DNA from: Parapristionchus giblindavisi
Taxonomy: Eukaryota > Nematoda > Chromadorea > Rhabditida > Diplogasteridae
Direction: 5' to 3'
Assembly: GCA_943737045.1 (NCBI GenBank)
Contig: CALSFV010000281.1
Coordinates: forward strand, 323,001 to 387,000
Length of the DNA stretch: 64,000 bases
Shown here: positions 22,301 to 32,945 of the stretch, one piece after another
Position numbering within the stretch: the stretch's first letter is position 1
Layout: every line of letters starts with the position of its first letter
Made by a program: the position numbers and the translations under genes
Notes under the pieces: generated by a model
What the model was told of the DNA's origin: nothing
Databases searched by the model: none
The model's input: only the letters and a program-made list of their open reading frames with translations

Positions 22301-25300
22301 TCTAGCAATTATTGCTTGAAATGATAAAATTGATTGATTGATTGATTTTGAGGTGAAAGAAGCCATCGTCCGACAGGGTTGTAGGGCGACGTTTCAAGGA
22401 CATCATGATATGGTTGGTTGAGTTGGTCTTGGTTACATTACAAGAATTGATTTAATCACAATGAGGATGCGAAATATCCCTCTCCCCATCACATTATGAA
22501 AATGGCTCTCGGAATACGGGAGAGGGATATCACACCCGCTCGTGCAGAATCTCTTTCTGAACTAGACGGAGAGAGAGACGGCTAATTCTAGAAGGGGGGG
22601 GGGTTATCTCTGCCTCTTAGCATCTAACACAACACAAACTAGTACTAAGCATATTCACACATTACAGATGATACCGTACGCATGAACGTTGACAAACAAT
22701 TTGTCCACAAATATATTATATAATAATGATTCAGCCTCCACTCCTCAACAACGTCAGCTACGGTCAGTACTCTATTCCTTGCAAATTCGCCGGAACTCTT
22801 CAAGAGGAATTGCATGGACTCACTTGGGTCTCATGTGAATGTGATCCCTATGACGGAATGGACGCTAGACTTCGACCCACAATTCCCAGTATGTCCATGT
22901 TTGTCTGTACCCAAGTAGATTATGCATCGTTACATTTGCCTTACGTGCCTATGCCGTACCCTCCGAAGTAGAGACGGAGGCGCAGGCGCGTAAGGCGAAT
23001 GTAATAATGCATTACGATTTTGAAATAATTTCAGCATGCGAACGAAACCACAAGTACGACCCCAACACGGGCAGATGTGAATGTAAGCAAGCGTTAAGGC
23101 ACTCTCCAACCTAATTTTACTCTCCGCTATGGCTACGCTCTCTCGTAGACAAAGAAAGCGAGAGAGGATTGTCAAAGCGGAGTTTTTCGAATTGGCCTTT
23201 AAACAAAGTCAATCAGTAGCATGATTTTATTCAGGGCAGCTCAACAAAAACATTTGTGTCGAACTAAAGAATAATGTGAACAAGTACTACAATATTGTAA
23301 TTCCGAATTATCCGGCAACAAGAATCTTTGAGAAATATCTCCTAACAAACGACGTCGAGTGGACCCAGTTCAATGACAGGGCAAGATTTTTTCGATTAAT
23401 TAATAATGCGGAACTATAGTCATTGATGGATATATAATGTGATTCCTGTAAAATTACATCGAACCATAACGTGCACTATAATAGATACGTCTCATCTTCG
23501 GATGACATTCAGCGTATAAAAATCACTGTTTTCTTTGTAGATGAGACTATTTCTTATTTTGCATGGTTCAGAAACTATGACATATATCAAATAGCGCGCG
23601 GAGAAGGTCAGCCGGGTTAGGTGAGAGGCAGCGGAGAGACAATCAAGAGTTGGGCGAGATCTATCCTTTGAGCGAGTTCCGTTCTTTAGAGGCCGTTTGT
23701 CATTTTCTTATGCAAGTACATTTTATACGCACAATATTCCCCTTTTTTTCAGACCGTTGAAGCTGTCGTGAGACAGGGCTGCACTGCGACCTTTGAAGGG
23801 GATAATAATGGAGTGGTGAGTGTACCAATAATATTGATTCCAGTCATTTTACAAATACATTTTACACTTGATATAATCGAGATGTAAATGTTGTCATAGA
23901 TTTTTTTCAGTATAACAAACGTGGTAATTAGTAAGGGAGCTCCCCTGTATCGGCCATTAGATTTTACTCACGCCGAAAACTTATTTAAATTAATAATTTC
24001 CTGCTTTGAATTTTCTCATAATAAATATCTGCAAAACTCTTCTTGAAAAAGTAGGAAATTCAATTTCTGATATTCTTTTCTAAGCAGATAATTTCGTAGA
24101 ACTGAAGATCTTGTGATAGAATTTTCGCTGTGAATAGTCTGTCTCCTCTATTACTAATTTTCCATTGAAGCCTGCCATGCTGTGGAACAGAACGTATGGT
24201 ACATGGCAAATTCCGTGCCAAGCAGTAGGAACAGTCGAACATCCCGGATGGGGATTGACTTGGGTCTCATGTGATTGTGATCCATACGATGGAATGGACC
24301 AAAGACTTCGACCTACAATACCCGGTATGTTGTTTTCTTTGGTGCGTAGAGGTACAGAAATGCACCAGTGGCCGTATGCAAGAACAACGGGGAAAACGTT
24401 TTCCGGGAAAATGTGACGTCATTAGCGTAGGCGGAGGATTTTTGGAAAACGCACCGCCTACGCTAATGACGTCACATTTTCCCGGAAAACGTTTTCCCCG
24501 TTGTTCTTGCATACGGCCACTGGTAATTCAAATATAATACATGCACTTTTTTCTTTCTTTCTTTCTTTATTTCCATCATGTCAAATGAACAATATAGTAG
24601 ATATGTAATTAATATAGGTTTTTTTTGTTTTGAAACAATTACAACATACCATACAATGAACTTTATCAAGTGCAGAACCATTGGGAAAATGGTTCTGCAC
24701 TTGATAAATGGCTCATTAAACGTTTGAATAGTCTGAGGTGCATGAGGTTTAAAACAATTGATTTCTTATTTTCAGAGTGCGCAAAGCACCACCAGTACGA
24801 TCCTAAGACAGGTCGATGTGAATGTGAGTTTGTTAGAATAAATCTTTTCCTAAATTAATTTTATTAATTAATTAATTAATTAATTAAATTTAATTAATGC
24901 CCAATATTCCAGGGGCACTGAAAGATATGTCCATATGTATGGAACTTAGGACGTACCAAGACAAGTATATGTTCATTAATGTACCGCATTATCCTCTGAA
25001 TACATTTGCGACACTAAACCTCAACACATCAAGTCCTACCAACAAGCAAAATTTCAATGACAAGGTGAGATTCATTTCATTGGAAATAGGGAACAAATTT
25101 GCCATCACTCTACCTTTTCCTATCATACATGCTAATCATTTGCCCACATTTCTGAAAATTGGCAGAATTTGGGCTAGCATTACTCCAAATCCTTATATCC
25201 TCTCACTACGCATATCCATTGGTATCTTCATCAAACATTTAATTATCATTATTGATTAACCTCGTTTCGCGCCTGTGTACGTTGACAAAATATAATTGTG

Positions 25301-26141
25301 GTCGATTTGCATATACGTCACCTTTGGGTTTTTTCTCTATGAAACACCCTGAAAGATCTGAGTCTCCTGCTTTTCCTCAGATCACACAAGTTACCATTCG
25401 TCAAGGATGCAATGCGACTGTTGACGGTAATGTATGGGATGCTGGTGTCAAACTATACGTGGTGAGTTTGCAAAACAAATGAGAGAATATTATGGTTTAA
25501 AAAATGATAGAATATTATGGTTTTAAAGACACACACGAGTTAATTTTACACTCCGCTTTGTCAATCTCTCGCAGACAAAAAAGTCAAGAAAGCATTGTCA
25601 GAGCGGAGAGTTTAAAATTAGGTTGCGGTGTCCCTTTAAATATAAGACATAGTCTAACAGCAAATTTAGAAATAAAAACTTAAAGAATTGGGATTATTTT
25701 AGCCTCCAATCTTAATGAACAAAGGCTATGGCACATATGACATCGCATGTTACTACACAAATACTGTACAATGGGTAATAAATGGTAAGTTGTCACACAG
25801 AGAAATGAGTGTTATCCACTTAGCTTAAGACCTGAGAAGTGTTACATTTAACAATTTTTGGGCTCAAAAAGTGTTAAATATAACTCTTCTCAGGTCTTAT
25901 GCTCCGTGGATAACACTTATTTGTCTGTGTGTAATCACAGTCGTCATTGACGTATTATCTAACCTATATCTGTATAATTTAAAAAAAATACATTTAAAGT
26001 GCACGTAAAAAACTTATATTTGTACATCGATTAATTTTATTAATATAATTGAGAGATAATCTGATCCAATCAGGTGCTTCAATCGTCTCATGTGACTGCA
26101 ATCCAATCGATGGTCTTGACTCTAGTTTCAGAAACGGATAA
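19337..26141 (+). CDS. Secreted C-type-lectin-like protein with three novel Cys-rich modules
   Basis: Twenty-two exons join in phase to 712 codons: 19337-19418, 19569-19654, 19759-19860, 19913-20003, 20137-20225, 20327-20405, 20502-20594, 20633-20750, 21647-21792, 22004-22054, 22103-22248, 22353-22412, 22735-22888, 23035-23082, 23235-23380, 23753-23815, 24171-24324, 24776-24823, 24913-25064, 25381-25461, 25703-25784, 26074-26141. Residues 1-19 are a signal peptide (MIECLVIILPLLSLASTQG). Residues ~28-120 are a degenerate lectin-like region; ~123-256 a C-type lectin-like domain (YQQAADYC, LPRIENTKESQ, NYLDW, VVCVR) without the EPN/QPD or WND calcium motifs; ~262-293 a Thr-rich mucin-like linker; ~294-712 three repeats of one Cys-rich module, the last degenerate. 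The 23381 donor is GC, not GT; the 20595-20632 intron is only 38 nt. It is probably extracellular, perhaps in mucus, cuticle or immune recognition (inferred from domains only). Confidence 0.85.
19438..19544. mobile_element. MITE, TTAAAGGG(A)CACCC family, copy 1
   Basis: A palindromic ~107-bp element in intron 1 of the lectin-like gene. Central arms carry CCGCTCTGGC and its inverse around an AGACAAAGAAAGCGAGAGAG core. Confidence 0.75.
21692..21788 (+). repeat. Coding Thr-codon repeat (mucin-like linker)
   Basis: ACA/ACT/ACG triplets encode a run of about twenty Thr, then KPTTTKR, between the lectin-like domain and the first Cys-rich module. Such runs are usual sites of O-glycosylation. The triplet repeat is open in other frames too, giving spurious Val- or Asn-rich frames. 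Confidence 0.8.
21825..21942. mobile_element. MITE, TTAAAGGGACACCC family, copy 2
   Basis: A palindromic copy in the intron after the Thr-linker exon: GCTCTGGCAACGCTCTCTGG in one arm, its inverse in the other. Confidence 0.8.
23095..23202. mobile_element. MITE, TTAAAGGGACACCC family, copy 3
   Basis: An intronic copy between module-2 exons, more diverged at its ends; the TCTCTCGTAGACAAAGAAAG core is intact. Confidence 0.75.
24365..24523. mobile_element. Near-perfect 159-bp palindromic MITE with GTGACGTCA arms
   Basis: Arms of about 70 bases (CCAGTGGCCGTATGCAAGAA at the outside, GTGACGTCATTAGCGTAGGC inside) are almost perfect inverse copies, so this is a recent insertion. It lies in the lectin-like gene intron between the module-2 last exon and the module-3 first exon. 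It shares the GTGACGTCA and CGTAGGCGGAGG core with 11583-11721. Confidence 0.85.
24662..24708. other. Perfect 21-bp stem, 5-nt loop hairpin in intron
   Basis: The arms (left TTTATCAAGTGCAGAACCATT) are exact complements around GGGAA. It lies in a lectin-like gene intron. It may be a miniature foldback or part of a small hairpin RNA; no second copy was noticed in the window. Confidence 0.6.
25522..25640. mobile_element. MITE, TTAAAGGGACACCC family, copy 4
   Basis: An intronic copy with ends TTTTAAAGACACACACGAG and GGTGTCCCTTTAAA and the shared core with GCAGACAAA. Confidence 0.8.
25794..25931. mobile_element. 138-bp palindromic MITE, CACACAGA ends
   Basis: CACACAGAGAAATGAGTG, GTTATCCAC and GACCTGAGAAGTGTTA at the left are mirrored at the right, ending TGTCTGTGTG. 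It is in the last-but-one intron of the lectin-like gene, just after a donor site. Confidence 0.85.
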
Positions 26142-26191
26142 TCCATTCAAACGTTGATTGAGCCATTGTTAATTTGTCTCATGTTGACAGT

Positions 26192-26197
26192 AATAAA
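26192..26197 (+). terminator. Polyadenylation signal of the lectin-like gene
   Basis: AATAAA about 50 bases after the TAA at 26139-26141. Confidence 0.6.
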
Positions 26198-27706
26198 TAA
26201 ATTTGTTGGAAACCAAGCACATAATAAGACAGTTTCGATACTATCAAACAAAAAAAACAAACGCGATGAAGTTGATTATTCGAAATGGATATCTTTGAAA
26301 TGAAAAGACCACACCTTTTTCAGCAGTAAATGTTTGCACTAGACCATTGAGTTGTCCCGATTCAGTGTTTCTGCCCGTCAACAGACAAACGGTCTCTTCA
26401 TCGCCCAATCACCGAACAGAGAAATAGTATGGGGAATGAAGAGACACGCTACATTACATTACATTACATTAAAACAACTTTATCAGCATTGGGATGTTAT
26501 TTTAGCTGGGTCGCCATTAGGGTTCTCCATAGAGAACACACGCTGACGGAGATGACGCTGATGATGGACACACGCTACGGTTCACTTAAAAGGAGAAAAA
26601 AACTCATTTAGCGATCGGCTACAAGAGCACGATGAGAATTGTATTTATGTTGAAAAAAAGGCACAGAATGAGAAGAAACAGATGAGAGAGTGTGCAAAAA
26701 GCGTAAAGTCGTCTCTTCTACTATGTCGAATTAACAACTTTTCTTTTCTGACATTTTTTTCACATAAGAACATCTTTATTCAGTCGAATAGGGTCAACTG
26801 GTTCTCCAAGCAGTCCGATCGTTTCTCGTGAGATTTAATTTAATTTAGATGCCCGAATCCAGCTGGTCGATTGTCCAGTCGTCTTCATCCTTCTTCTTCT
26901 TACGAACTTCTCAAAGATCGACGGAATCTGCTCTAATATTCGTAGATGTGTGATCGAAAAGAACTGACCTTCCACCTTCTACAGAATGCAAATCAAATCA
27001 AATCATTTATTTTCCTGTATAAGAAAGTTATACAAGTTAGACTGCAAGTTATTATATATTTCTTTATTTATTATCTGTTTATCGTTTACGATACATAGAG
27101 AGAGAGAGGTAAAAGTGTAAATCAAAAGTGAAACTCTTTCTGGATATGTTTCACATCGATCATATCATCTTGTGGCCGTCACGTTAGGTAGTACTTTATC
27201 GGAGTTTATGAGAATATAAACAAATAATTTATTAATAATAAACCTATATTTACCACTCATCAACTTTGCCGATTTGTCGTAGTGCGAGAGGCTTCAAGCC
27301 GAAGTTAAATGTAAGGATTTCTCTCCATTGAACCGCCGTGAATCCGAAAGAATTAAAGTAATAACTTTTTCCTTGTATCTTTTTATCGCAAACCTAATGA
27401 GCACATGGATTATTACTAGTATCAAGATTCACAATTCAATTCTTACTTGCGATTGGGAGGGTTTCACGCAAGAAAACAGTTGTGTATTGTTCACTGATTT
27501 TGCTAACTACATAGGTCTAAATTGGATAATGGAGGTAACTCTTTTTGAAACGAGCCTGGGAATTTTTTAAATATAATATTTGTAATTGAGAGCGAACGGT
27601 TGGATATTCATACCCAACCACAAATAAAATGAAGTTGTAAAATTGAATGGCAAAGTCATTCATTCTCCATCTCACCATTCTTCATTCATTCTCTTATTCC
27701 TTCTCA
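26198..27706. other. No gene recognised; intergenic
   Basis: AT-rich, with a decayed relative of the 43067 MITE near 26390-26455 (AACAGAGAAATAGT) and an ACATT repeat at about 26450-26470. The 80-codon plus frame at 27328 has no domain and no splice support. Upstream regulatory sequence of the phosphatase-like gene is presumably here, but no motif could be named. Confidence 0.4.
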
Positions 27707-30700
27707 ATGCCGACTGGTGGTCCTCGTCCCATTGACATCCCTCATCGTAAAACTTCCAATAATGCCAAAGGTCGTCCGAAGAAAATCCTCGGTAAAATTT
27801 CAATAGATAATTTTTTTGTTAAACAAAAATTAAAAAAAAAACATACTTCAGTTCACAGCGAAAGCGGATTCGACACTTCTGTTTCCAGTTGTAAGGATAT
27901 GTTTTCGTTCTTGACTATTAAACTAGAGAAATGTTTAGATACTTCGGAGCATGATTCTCAAGGGGTGGATGCTACATTATTAGGTGGAGCCGAGATTCCT
28001 GACGATACTGAAGCTACAGAGAAGATTCAGTAACATATTACATTTTCTCATTATGCAAATTATCATATACGATAAAAGTGCTGAAACGAGTTGCCAAATT
28101 TCCGCCATTAAAAAAAATCACCAATTTCCTATTTATCTAATACAACACGACATTAATGGTTATATCTAAGTTACCCTTGTACGCCATCGTCACTATATTT
28201 AACATCAATATTCCGGTCTTGTTTATGATAGATCACATCATATCTTCAGTTCATTCACTCTAACTGAGCGCATTCGAAAACACCTCATCGGATTCAATGG
28301 AAACGCCAAAGATCGACAGAAAGCAGCCATCTTTGTATCTCATGGTATCGATTGATTTTCGCCAATCAATAATGACCACATTACTGTAGAAGCTTAGATT
28401 ATTCTCAAATAGCCAATCAATAATGATTATTTAATAAGTTTATGCCGATCTAAAGTCATCAAATATTACTGTAGATTCTTACTATTACTAAAGAATCAAT
28501 CTATAATCTCAACATTACATATATATTTATATTTTATCTACATGCACATTACGTTATTTTTGTAGGCGAATCTGTAGAAGAGGCCTTCCCTGCATGGCTA
28601 CGTCTAGCTTATCTCGGAGGAGGCAGTGGATATCGTCCCTATGATCTCAATATGCCACTCACTATTCCCAAGTAATTTTTTTTATAAATGTTATCTAAAT
28701 TCTATTCTATTCTTATCCTATTGTATCCTGTCTATCTTGTCTATTCTATTTTGTCCTATTCTTATCAAAATTGAAGCGAGTGGCCGGAGTAGGACCTCAA
28801 ACATTAAGTTAATCTTTAGTTAATCAATATCTTAATATAAATTCGATCGATTAAGACGTCCTCATCTACACTATGAGGGCGATTCTCCTTTGACTGAACA
28901 TGGAAAGGTTACTGCAGAGATGATTGGGCACGGTCTCAGATCGGAGAAACTTCATCCTGTTAGGGTAAGTGGTTATTGTCAGTATAAAATGTACTTGTGT
29001 AATTACCTTGCTACTGGCTGCTAAACAAAGAAAGAACTATCGATCAACTCCCACGTTTTCTCCCTTCCTTATTCGCGCTCTCTGATCTACGTACTATCTC
29101 ACTTGTGCTCTCTCTCTAAACATAGAAACACGGCTGTGGCTGGCTACTCTCGTACCAAATAAACAAGTGTATTTTATACGGTCAATAGTACTAACCAAGA
29201 CTACCAACAAGATAAGGACCGAGTAGTTAAGGGCTTATGACTTAAAGTAAGCTCTCACCTTACCGTTAAGTTCACATAGTACATGTTGGATTAAAATATT
29301 ACTCCATTAAATTTTCCAGATTTTCTGCGGTCCCGAGCTGCGCTGCGTACAAAGTGCGGCAGCTATCGCAAGGTACTTTAGTGACTTAAGATTGCTAACT
29401 TCATCTTAGATTTTAGTGCACCTTAAGACCCTTAAGCTAAATGCTCTTAAGGTCACTCCGTTCGAGCGCTTCTACGATTTGTGTGGATGCGAGTCTAATG
29501 GAATGGACGCAGATGAGGGAGGCCTCCGAATACTTCTTCCTTACTCCTAAACAGGTTACTTGTTTGAAAATAAGTAACCATAAATTAATCGAGTGGTTAT
29601 ATCATCATATTCATTCTTAATGTCTTAAAATGTCAAGAATCAATATTTCCAGTATCGTTGTCTCGGTTATCCCATTGATATTGGGTATGAACCCTCGACA
29701 ACCGTCAAGAAATTGGCTGATAAGGTACTGATTTCATTTGGTATCTGCTTAGTGGTCTATTCTAAAGTCGCTCCGGTATTTTTTGCTCGCAGGGCACACC
29801 GTTGAGAGGCCAAATCTCGCGGGGTACACCGCGATGTGGAACGGACGGTTTGCCTCGCTGGGTGGACATCAAATCTCGCGGGGCACACCGTCATCCACCT
29901 CGCGGGGTACCCCGTCTAACTATAAAGGTTCTACCCCGCGGTGTACCTCGCGGCGTACACTACGGGATTGAACGGTGTGCCCCACGAGGAAAAAAATACC
30001 GGAGTCAAGAATGTACTTTAAGCATCCAATTAATTAGGTTTCATAATTAAAGCAAATTAGGGTTATGCTCAGCATGAAACAATATAGTTTGACAATATAG
30101 TTTCTTTATAAAGCATGTTTAATAGATCACATAATATTCTCGACATAGATTGAAATTTAAAAAAAACATTAGGTAGCATGTATTCACATAACTTATTCAA
30201 TCCATTTTCAGGGTGAATCGCCTTCTGAATATCATGAACGTCTCACTACATTCATTACACAGTCCATGAAACAGTCTAAAGAAAGGTTTGAAATATTTTG
30301 ATATGTCCACCATGCAAATACAGATTAGTTACTAATATAGCGAATTCCGAAATCAAATTCAGTAATTTTCGATAATCTCAGTATTATTCTGTTCGTCGGT
30401 AGTCCTCATCTCATCTACGCCGCGAGAGATGAATGTTGGATTAAACCATCGGTAAATATATTCAAATTATCCAGAAAAATATGCAAAAGATGTTGTCCAT
30501 GGCTAGAATCGAACCAGCCATGAATACTAACTAATACTAACGAATACTACAAATTAAATATACAAATATATTTTTTAAGGAGCTTCAATCCATTCGAGCC
30601 ACTGTCGATCCATGCACTGCCCACATGATTGAAGTAACAAAGAACAACGAGGTTGATCTTTGATCTTTAATTTCTAAATATTGATCTTTGATCTTTGTCA

Positions 30701-30779
30701 GATTCGCATGAATTCTTCTCCCATTCGTCATCTAACATGTACTCTCTACGACTCTTTGAAGTTCTCCTCCGATGAATAA
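27707..30779 (+). CDS. UBASH3-like histidine-phosphatase-fold protein, probable pseudoenzyme
   Basis: Twelve exons join in phase to 364 codons: 27707-27791, 27852-28029, 28250-28344, 28566-28671, 28856-28964, 29320-29372, 29452-29554, 29653-29724, 30212-30285, 30382-30451, 30580-30651, 30702-30779. Residues 1-~95 are a basic then acidic non-domain region (IDIPHRKTSNNAKGRPKK). The rest follows the UBASH3/STS two-histidine phosphatase order: FVSHGES (~116-122), GYRPYDLNMP, DSPLTEHG, GPELRCVQSA (~195-204), a variable MEW segment, YPIDIGYEP, then the C-terminal IILFVGSPHLIY (~293-304). The catalytic RHG is SHG here, and the VGH-type second histidine site reads GSPH, so activity is doubtful. The start was chosen where the basic tail begins; an upstream in-frame ATG at 27647 would add 20 residues. 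A 60-nt in-frame first intron is inferred from splice signals. No N-terminal UBA or SH3 domain is seen. Confidence 0.8.
28983..29179. mobile_element. MITE, TATAAAATGTACTTGTG family, opposite copy
   Basis: It begins TATAAAATGTACTTGTGT and ends ACAAGTGTATTTTATA. It is the inverse-oriented relative of 18471-18666, in the intron after the exon ending at 28964. Confidence 0.8.
29771..30004. mobile_element. 234-bp MITE, TCCGGTATTTTTT ends
   Basis: Ends TCCGGTATTTTTTGCTCGC and GAGGAAAAAAATACCGGA are inverse. The interior has repeated GGGGTACACCGCG and GGGCACACCGTT words in both orientations. GC-rich compared with its AT-rich intron. Two overlapping open frames here are by-products. Confidence 0.8.
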
Positions 30780-30855
30780 TCTATCCATTCCCAATAGAGA
30801 ACTATGTACATACTGTACAGTAATCTCTCCGACTTATCGATTGATAAACATCATG

Positions 30856-30861
30856 AATAAA
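30856..30861 (+). terminator. Polyadenylation signal of the phosphatase-like gene
   Basis: AATAAA 77 bases after the TAA at 30777-30779. Confidence 0.55.
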
Positions 30862-30869
30862 GGATGTCT

Positions 30870-31870
30870 TTCCACTGACCGCTCATGAAATATTTCTAAA
30901 ATTATGATAAAATTATGATAAGTATAAGAAACAACGAAGATCGTGGAGTGAACTGAAACTCAGTGAAAATCTTAGTTTTTTGTTGTTGTTTTAATGGTAT
31001 TAGAAGTCTCATTTTCAGGGATAATTACAGTCTAATGTTTGATCATAGTGTTTTGATTGAAAATACGACTGAGAGTCGTTAAACATTTCTCGAACCGTAT
31101 GAACCGTAGACATAAACATCCTGTGACGCGATAACTGAATTATTTTAATTTAACGATGAGAGGTTTACCCGAGAGATTAACTATGCGACGAGGCCAAGGT
31201 CTAGAACATTCCGAACCCGATCTCTGTGTATTGAAAACAGATCATACGGTTCATCAAAACAAGAGAAAATGTACGATTTTAACGATTGTTGATTTCCTGC
31301 TGACTACCAGCACATAATTTATTAGTATGACACGGTTATCACGTCACAGGGGAAGGAGGTACAGTATTCATAAGTCACATCGTGTATTCGGTCAATACGT
31401 AACGATCAATATCTCATTACAGTCCTGAAATCTTGGAATACACAAATAAACATATTCTTGAAACGATTACGCACTGAATATGAAAACATATGTGCGAATC
31501 ATTATTGTTACTAGGTACTACACTGTACTCTGTGTTGTAGGTAAATTTTAATTTCAGTCTCAGTTTCAGTAAATTTCAGAAAATAGTAAACTTTAGTTTC
31601 ATTATTAGTCATGGGTCATCATGCTGTTCTTATAAAAAGGGGGGACTCGCTAAATTCCATTCATTTTCAGTGCCTCAACAATGTACCGAAACGATAGCAA
31701 AGAAGTCCAGTTTCACATTGAACTTTCTATCGAACGAAGTCACTGTATCTAATACACCAAACTGTGCTCGAGGCTATATATCGGAAAACTGAATAAGCTC
31801 ACCATTGTTTGCAATCTGTCAAATTTCATGTAGTCGTTCATCACCAGTGTGAAGTTCAAACTATGATACA
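30870..31870. other. No gene recognised
   Basis: AT-rich intergenic sequence. No exon chain or repeat assignable. Confidence 0.4.
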
Positions 31871-31872
31871 AC

Positions 31873-31989
31873 TTAAAGTGACACCCCAAGCTAATTTGAA
31901 ACTCTCCGCTCTGGCTACGCTCTCTCGCAGTCTTTGTCTACGAGGCAGTGTTGTCAATGAGAACAGATTAGCTTGGGGTGTCCCTCTAA
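31873..31989. mobile_element. MITE, TTAAAGGGACACCC family, copy 5
   Basis: Starts TTAAAGTGACACCCCAAGC and ends GCTTGGGGTGTCCCTCTA. An intergenic copy; the central core is inverted relative to copies 1-4 (AGTCTTTGTCTACGAGG). Confidence 0.85.
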
Positions 31990-32159
31990 CTCTCTCACCC
32001 AGCATGGGTATCTCAAGTTAGTTCAAGACGCGAGAGAGATGTGAATAGCAGTAGAAACAGAGATGCTGAGGCGACATTTCCTAAAAATTTGGTGTGCGTG
32101 AAATTTCCTTAATTTGCAACCAATCAGAGCAGATCAGAGACTATAATGAAACATCGGAG

Positions 32160-32215
32160 AGCGTGGTTAGTGAAATGCCCCGGATAGGCAGAGGTCGTAG
32201 GCTCGACTCCTTCTT
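32160..32215 (+). repeat. Weak tRNA-like segment
   Basis: AGCGTGGTTAGTGAAATGCC followed by GTAGGCTCGACTCC gives a decayed A and B box. It does not fold as a clear tRNA. Confidence 0.3.
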
Positions 32216-32394
32216 TATGTCAATAGCTTACCAGCCTGTATGAACTCTCCGGCATATCTCATAAGTCCACTCACTTTCTCTGTGTGATTATAGCAAGAAT
32301 AGAGAGTTGCAGAATAATCCTGGGTGTTCCCCAGATAATTTTCAGATTCGCATGTCACTTCTGCTCTTACTCTCCAGAGCAACTTTTGAAAGTG

Positions 32395-32735
32395 GCTCTT
32401 AACTTTCCTCCTTCTCCTCTACCTTTCCCTCTACCTCTCTCCCTCTCCTTTTCCCTCTCCCTTTCCACCTCTCCATCTTCCGTCCTTACATGGAATGTTG
32501 GAACTAAACACTCACTCTATCATAATTATAAACACCATTTAGTGACACTTTCTCTCTTTCTGAAGAATGCTATGATGACTCCCTGTCTGTCCTTCTCATA
32601 CTCTCTCTTTCCTTCTCTCCCTTTCCTTTCTCTCCCTCCCAATTCCCTCCTTCCCTTTTCTCTCTCCCAATTCTTTCCCTCTCCCTCTCCGCCTCTCCCT
32701 CTCCATCTCCTTTCCCTCCCTCACTCCCTCGAACA
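32395..32735. repeat. Polypyrimidine (CT-rich) tract
   Basis: Long runs of CTCTCCCTCT-type sequence around a short non-repetitive island at about 32480-32570. The 180-codon frame across it is Ser/Leu/Pro low complexity, not a gene. Confidence 0.8.
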
Positions 32736-32945
32736 CTACTCTATCTTGACTCACACCTCACTCTCCTTTGCTATTTTCACTTCTGTGCACTCTTTGCTGT
32801 TCTCATTTCCACTTGACAGTTTCTGAAGAAGAGTGAATTGAATCGTGTGATGAGTGCCTTTTCATCTTGTAAATAAATGAATAAATGATAATGTACAAGT
32901 TTGAGCACAATATATTCAAAAAAAATTTGAGATGTTAACTTCAAG

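Noticed and set aside
29401..29550. Reading through exon 7 of the phosphatase-like gene in the frame giving FERFYDL
   Set aside because: It ends in a stop and does not fit the phase of the exons on either side; the frame from 29452 (STICVDASLMEW, FFLTPKQ) does.
32284..32826. 180-codon plus frame
   Set aside because: Low-complexity Ser/Leu/Pro from a polypyrimidine tract.
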